Under the pieces are notes generated by a model. That model did not search any database. It was not told the DNA's origin and was given only the letters and a program-made list of their open reading frames with translations. From the NCBI GenBank assembly GCA_040954595.2, contig CM082598.2:4278001-4342000 (forward strand): a stretch of DNA of 64,000 nt, given 5' to 3'. Source of the stretch: Balanoglossus misakiensis (taxonomy: Eukaryota > Hemichordata). Made by a program: the position numbers and the translations under genes. Of this stretch, positions 59,113 through 64,000 are shown one piece after another. How positions within the stretch are numbered: the first letter of the stretch is position 1; every line of letters starts with the position of its first letter.

Positions 59113-59632
59113 AGATTGTAGCAGTTACATTACAGTGTAATACAAAGTAACAACCACATTGGCTGCAATGATGTACATTGTAGCAGTTACACTGCAGTGT
59201 AATACAAAGTAGCAAGCACATTGTTTGCAATGATGTACATTGTAGCAGTTACACTACAGTGTAATACAAAGTAACAACCACATTGGCTGCAATGATGTAC
59301 ATTGTAGCAGTTACACTACAGTGTAATACAAAGTAACAACTACATTGTTTGCAATGATGTACATTGTAGCAGTTACACTACAGTGTAATACAAAGTAACA
59401 ACTACATTGTTTGCAATGGTGTACATTGTAGCAGGTACACTACAGTGTAATACAAAGTAACAACCGCATTGTTTGCAATGATGTACATTGTAGCAGTTAC
59501 ACTACAGTGTAATACAAAGTAACAACCACATTGTTTGCAATGATGTACATTGTAGCAGTTACTCTACAGTGTAATACAAAGTAACAACCACATTGTTTGC
59601 TATGATGTACATTGTAGCAGTTACACTTGGAA
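59113..59632 (+). repeat. 62-bp satellite array, about 8.4 units
   Basis: Unit: GCAATGATGTACATTGTAGC, then AGTTACACTACAGTGTAATA, then CAAAGTAACAACCACATTGTTT. It lies 3' of the TMTC3 stop and, given AATAAA at 59869, probably in the TMTC3 3' UTR. Confidence 0.9.
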
Positions 59633-59868
59633 TCTACTTCAACTTGAATACAGGGTTAAGTCAGATATCGGCATTATGTACGAGTTATCATTGTTTCAAA
59701 TTCAGAGTGTGGACAAACTCTATAATTCCCTGGTATATTTATATTTACTGTGTGTATATTTTTGTGTAGTTTTCAGGTTTTATTTTTCTGTAGACTGAAT
59801 CATAAATGATATTGTGATTTGATACAACTCGACAATTCGAAATTGCCAAAAATTTAGTCAATATTTAC

Positions 59869-59874
59869 AATAAA
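59869..59874 (+). terminator. Candidate polyadenylation signal for TMTC3
   Basis: AATAAA about 1.03 kb after the stop codon, in AT-rich sequence. If used, the 62-bp satellite is part of the 3' UTR. A second AATAAA lies near 60880. Confidence 0.45.
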
Positions 59875-60344
59875 AGTTATTTTTTTAGAAATTAACTTAT
59901 TTATGGTCAGTGGTGAATTCAAAATTCCACAGACATTGTCATGGTTAGCAGTATTTAACTGAACAAAATCATACAGGGTACAAAAAAACTAGTGACTTGT
60001 GAAAATGTTTAACATGTCACTTATGTCATGTTCAAAAGCTTGTTTTTAATGTGAAACATTAATTGAACTAGTGTGGGAAAGTTGTATGAGAAGTGAATGT
60101 GTAAAAGATTCAAGCAGTATCTGTCTTTTTTTAGCAGAAATTCATAAATTTGTCATTGTTAAAATTAAAAAAACTTTAAGTAAATAGTACTTGTACATGT
60201 AATACTCTGCCGAGATTGTTTCCAATTATTTTATCTTTAATTTTCCCAAAAAAGGTCTTATCATTTGGTGGAAAGTATACAACTCAAAATCACCCATTTA
60301 TAAAGTAACTGTTGAAGCCTTCTGTTTTGAATTCCGCCAATCTG

Positions 60345-60448
60345 TTTAATTGATTTGAATTACTTAAGTTTAATTTACAATTTGATTTGAATTACTTTAG
60401 TTTAATTTACAATTTGATTTGAATTACTTTAGTTTAATTTACAATTTA
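60345..60448 (+). repeat. ~33-bp AT-rich tandem repeat, ~3 copies
   Basis: TTGATTTGAATTACTT(T/A)AGTTTAATTTACAAT repeated, in the TMTC3 3' flank. Confidence 0.8.
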
Positions 60449-62574
60449 AATTTTGATACATATTGTGACCTACCCACCGACATATTGTGGGTTTACAGAT
60501 CATCACATTTGTTAGAAATTTATGCACAGATTTTATTTTGAGTTCATGAACTGTTGTAACCACAGCCAATTGGTGCTGAGATAGTGCACAGGGAAGCCCT
60601 CTCACATATGCATGAGAGAAAAGGTTTGACGATAATTTTATGTGGGAAAGAAATTTATGCAACCAGTGTATCTAAGAATGAATGTTTATGTGTGTTGAGT
60701 AATCAAGTATTATTTCTGGTGAGGGTGTTTGGTGTAGTGCTGCTAAAAAAGAAATGTAAAAATCGCTTGTAAATACTGAATTTTGCACAAGCATAATTTT
60801 GACATGGTGGACATGATTTTACAAGAATGTAATAGTGGTCTTCCACTCGCAAATCACTTTTTTCAGATTTTTACAGACAATAAATGTATTTTCTACATAT
60901 CAGTTGTTTTAAAAGAGTGATTCTGTTCTTGTCAGGCTTAATCCTTACACCAGCTCAGGTCTGGCTGGCAAAGCCGTCTTAAATCTTAAACGTTTCACAC
61001 ATAATAACTCATGCCAGTATTTGACCTGGTCATTTCAGAAACGTCTTGATGGATAATGGTGTCTATGTGAGCCCTATATACTTTTGATAACTTCAAATCC
61101 CAAACAGACTAACTAACAATAACATATTATCAACACCTGACAGATAACATCTGGTGCCTGCAACTCGATTGTTGACAAAACTGGATGTGCACAACAAATG
61201 ATGAGTAATTAACAGACTTCAATTTAAACATTACTATATTTGGATGTGTCATACTGTCTAGCCGCTAACTAAATGGTCATGAAAATCTATCAACCAGTTC
61301 GACAAATAAATTGTCATGTTGTCAAACAGATGCAAGATTGCCGTAGCACCTGGGTGTAATCCCCTTTTCTATGTGACAGCTGTTAGTTATTTTCAGAAAA
61401 AATTACACCAGGTTTTAAGACAAGTATGAATACAAAATATAAGTGCAGGTGTTCAGCTGTTGAGGTAGATATACACCCCTGGGACATGTGTGAGAAAAGA
61501 AAAAACTGCTCATCAATCTCTGAATAATCTGTATTAAACTGCTGAATAAGCAGTTGTTCTTTGTGACAGCCTTTTCATTTCTTGCCATTCTCATTTAGAA
61601 ACATATTTATCAACTGAGCTTAGAACCACAGGTTTTCATATCAAGTATAGACAGTCACATAATGTTATGATCTATAAGGAGACTTTCTTTATATTTCACG
61701 AGTCACCTCCAATGAACCCAATTGTCTCATGCTTGTCTATACAACGAACCAAGCCACAACATGCATTTATTCAATCATCCAAACATAGCCATCACTCATG
61801 GAGACACGTTGGGTTTACTGTCAAAGAAGTCATTAGCTAGAGTCGTAAACAAGTTGTAATTATAGCACCACGGAGCAAGTGTTCCTGAGATTTGTCGTTA
61901 GAAATCGAACGTGGGGGAGTGATGTATCCATTTTTGTTGAATTAAAGAAGTTTAACACTATACGTGATTGATCTCTCTCCATTTGTGTTGTATCATGTGT
62001 ATCCTGTTACGTAAATGTACAAGATTTTGGACAGAATCACAAAGGCTTGTTTTTGTAAATAAATATTTTTTGTTTCACTTTTCATTTTCACCATGTCTTA
62101 CAGCACAAGACAACACAGAACAAGACAAGACAAGACAAGACAAGACAACACAACAAAACATAACATAGTGGTGTTTAAACAGGAATATGTTTGAATATTC
62201 AATGGTTAAGAAAGGCCTGGGACGTTATGGCATAAACTTACATAAATGTAACCAACTAAAAATCGTTTACTTTGTTAGTTCGAGAGAGAAAGAGTTTGAT
62301 CCAAAACTATATGGATGCGTTTCCCAAATCCAGCACAGCATAACGATGTTTAGATAGTTCAATAACAATTTAGATTCCATAAAACCTATAGCCTAAGAAC
62401 GCCTGCGTCTTAAAATTGCAAATACCCGAAGCTGGAAATAAATGGCGATAAAGTTCAAGTTTCAAATGCACTTCGAGAAGCATTCTCCGTTTTTGCATAC
62501 ACTTGGATGGATATACATCGTCTGTAATACCCTACACATCACACGGGATCTACATGGTATATGTATTAAACATC

Positions 62575-62714
62575 TATAAATAAGCCCAACAGAAGTGGCG
62601 CTTGGCTACAGGTATTTTGCATACAAGCTGGCGCTTATATACAGATTGATGGCAATTACAGTGTATCGCCAGTGAAGTCAGCTCGGGACGCGTGAAAGGG
62701 AAGATCGGATGCAA
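62575..62714 (+). promoter_or_regulatory. Putative TATA box and 5' UTR exon of the right-edge gene
   Basis: TATAAATA lies at 62575-62582. About 130 bp later the sequence GCAA-GTAAGT gives a strong donor at 62715. The matching acceptor TTCCGTTGCAG ends at 63096, 69 bp before the start codon. The transcription start is not determined. Confidence 0.4.
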
Positions 62715-63165
62715 GTAAGTCCCACATTTTTAGAATTAGCAGTGGTGTGCATCATGCTCGAGTTGAGTTTCTTTAAGAATTGTGGAATGCAAAACTATGA
62801 CATTTTGAAGGAATGTCGACGTTTCTAAATCCTATTCAAAGACAAATAGCCATTCGTCGTCAAATTTGTTTGAATGTTGGCGACATGGCTGTGGTGTAAT
62901 ACCTTGGCACCAGTTGCACTCTGACGTACAGTCGACGTATTCATGTAGAAGAAAGACCATCTGAACCTGCAGGGGTCGACTTCACTGCACCTAGTTTAAC
63001 AGCAACAAAGTCGATAAATCTACCTTACCCCTTAAAATTATTCAAAGGGATTATTGAGAATGTTTTAAAGACTAAAATTCTCTATTTCCGTTGCAGGTGC
63101 CTTTTACCCTTGTCATCTTCAGGAAACAACGTGTGATTTGACCACATAAGAGAACTATCAAAGCA

Positions 63166-64000
63166 ATGATGATAAAGACTTTCGTGATCCTGTCATTGCT
63201 CGCCTACGTCAAAGGTCAATTTGGTGAGTAAATTTGACAATTTTTATGTTCTAAAGAAAGGGGTGATACAGAGACAGCAAGGTGACCATCTAAAACAGCA
63301 CATCGACAAACGGATATACCCGCTACATCATCTGAAAGTAAGACAAAACAGAAGCAGTAAGTAAATGTAGATCTGTCAGATGCGTGGCAGATAAATATAG
63401 ACCAGACAGGACCAGGTCAAACCAAGACCAGACCAAGACCAGACCAGACCAGACCAGACCAAGACCAAACCAGACCAAGACCAGACCAAACCAAGACCAG
63501 ACCAGACCAGACCAAGACCAAACCAAGACCAGACCAGACCAAGACAAGACCAAGAAAAGACCAAACCAAGTCCAGCCCTGTCCAGCCCACACCAGACCAA
63601 GACCAGATTGACAAAACATGCACTTAACGGTTTAATGCTTTTGCATTGTACATCCGCAGATGGTGAAATGTGTGACTTCGTTTTCGTTACCCTCCCTAGA
63701 TTCATGTTACCGATTTTCTTCTTTTAGCACGTTGGTAGTGAAATAACTGACACAAATTCAAAAGAAATCTGATACTGACGAATATACACATGAACAAACA
63801 TAAGTGTCTATCTCATTTGTAAACTATATTTCTTTACGTCTACACCAATTAACAAATTCCTTATGGTAGGTGGCCACAGTGACATAGACATGCCAATAGA
63901 AAGACTGCAAGGTGATGCTGAGAGAAATCACGCTAAAACATAACAACCAAAGCTACTTCGCTTATATATCCACAGACACTGGCCAGTGTTTTACTTCCCC
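63166..64000 (+). CDS. 5' end of a secreted protein, probable paralogue of the EGF/F-type lectin gene (partial)
   Basis: The first coding exon 63166-63223 encodes a 19-residue signal peptide ending LLAYVKGQF, then donor GTGAGT, phase 1. It closely resembles the lectin gene's LVAYVKGQ with the same phase-1 exit. A possible second exon begins at 63976 after TATATCCACAG and reads DTGQCFTSP in the expected phase up to the window edge. A non-coding first exon likely ends at 62714 (GCAA then GTAAGT) with its acceptor at 63096. TATAAATA at 62575-62582 could be its TATA box. Lectin identity is inferred from the signal peptide and phase only. Confidence 0.6.
63409..63605 (+). repeat. (GACCA)n-type minisatellite
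   Basis: Irregular array of ACCAGACC and AAGACC units in intron 2 of the right-edge gene. Open frames on both strands here are artefacts. Confidence 0.93.

Larger units (their letters stand above)
58841..62574. other. TMTC3 3' region and intergenic DNA
   Basis: Apart from the 62-bp array, the AT-rich 33-bp repeat and a short (GACAA)n run near 62120, I see no gene. The sequence is AT-rich and the open frames are short. Confidence 0.5.

Noticed and set aside
59113-59632. CRISPR-like or regulatory array
   Set aside because: Contiguous 62-bp satellite without spacers.
63323-63705. Trp/Gly/Leu-rich and Arg/Asp/Gln-rich open frames
   Set aside because: Both strands read open only because of the GACCA minisatellite.

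Overview
The window is animal genomic DNA: genes are split into many short exons with GT-AG introns, introns carry several palindromic transposon families, and the proteins are metazoan (TSG101, RAB21, TMTC3, rho-type GST, CUB/GPS proteins, F-type lectin). The family mix and the repeat style suggest a marine invertebrate deuterostome; amphioxus (Branchiostoma) is my best guess, but this is inference. I built the gene models by hand from splice consensus and reading phase. Every junction inside the complete models keeps frame.

Layout. 390-557 (-): first coding exon of a rho-type glutathione S-transferase, the rest lying off the left edge. 1921-18963 (-): a 25-exon gene for a ~2314-residue nuclear-type protein with eleven matrin/U1-type zinc fingers, ten of them cut by a phase-0 intron at the same point. 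20098-25636 (-): TSG101 (ESCRT-I). 26456-29556 (+): RAB21, head-to-head with TSG101 across ~0.8 kb. 31484-36414 (+) and 37946-41720 (-): a tail-to-tail pair of paralogous secreted proteins with a CUB domain, a polycystin-1-like GAIN-type region and a GPS motif, both ending 14-15 residues after the predicted GPS cleavage site with no membrane segment. 43265-45884 (-): a secreted EGF-like plus F-type lectin protein. 49071-58840 (+): TMTC3 with an unusual Gln/His-rich tail. 63166 to the right edge (+): the start of another secreted protein whose signal peptide resembles that of the lectin gene.

How the genes relate. TSG101 and RAB21 both act in endosomal traffic and share an intergenic region with CRE-like and YY1-like sites. 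The two CUB-GPS genes are a recent inverted duplication: their 3' exons and some introns are nearly identical while the CUB exons differ by about half. In the plus-strand copy the tail of one old exon has become a 46-bp tandem array. Two lectin-type genes flank TMTC3 in opposite orientation, and the same 62-bp satellite occurs on both sides in inverted orientation.

The leading candidate for something undescribed is the pair of membrane-free, GPS-terminated CUB proteins. No prokaryotic features, CRISPR arrays or functional tRNA/rRNA genes were seen.
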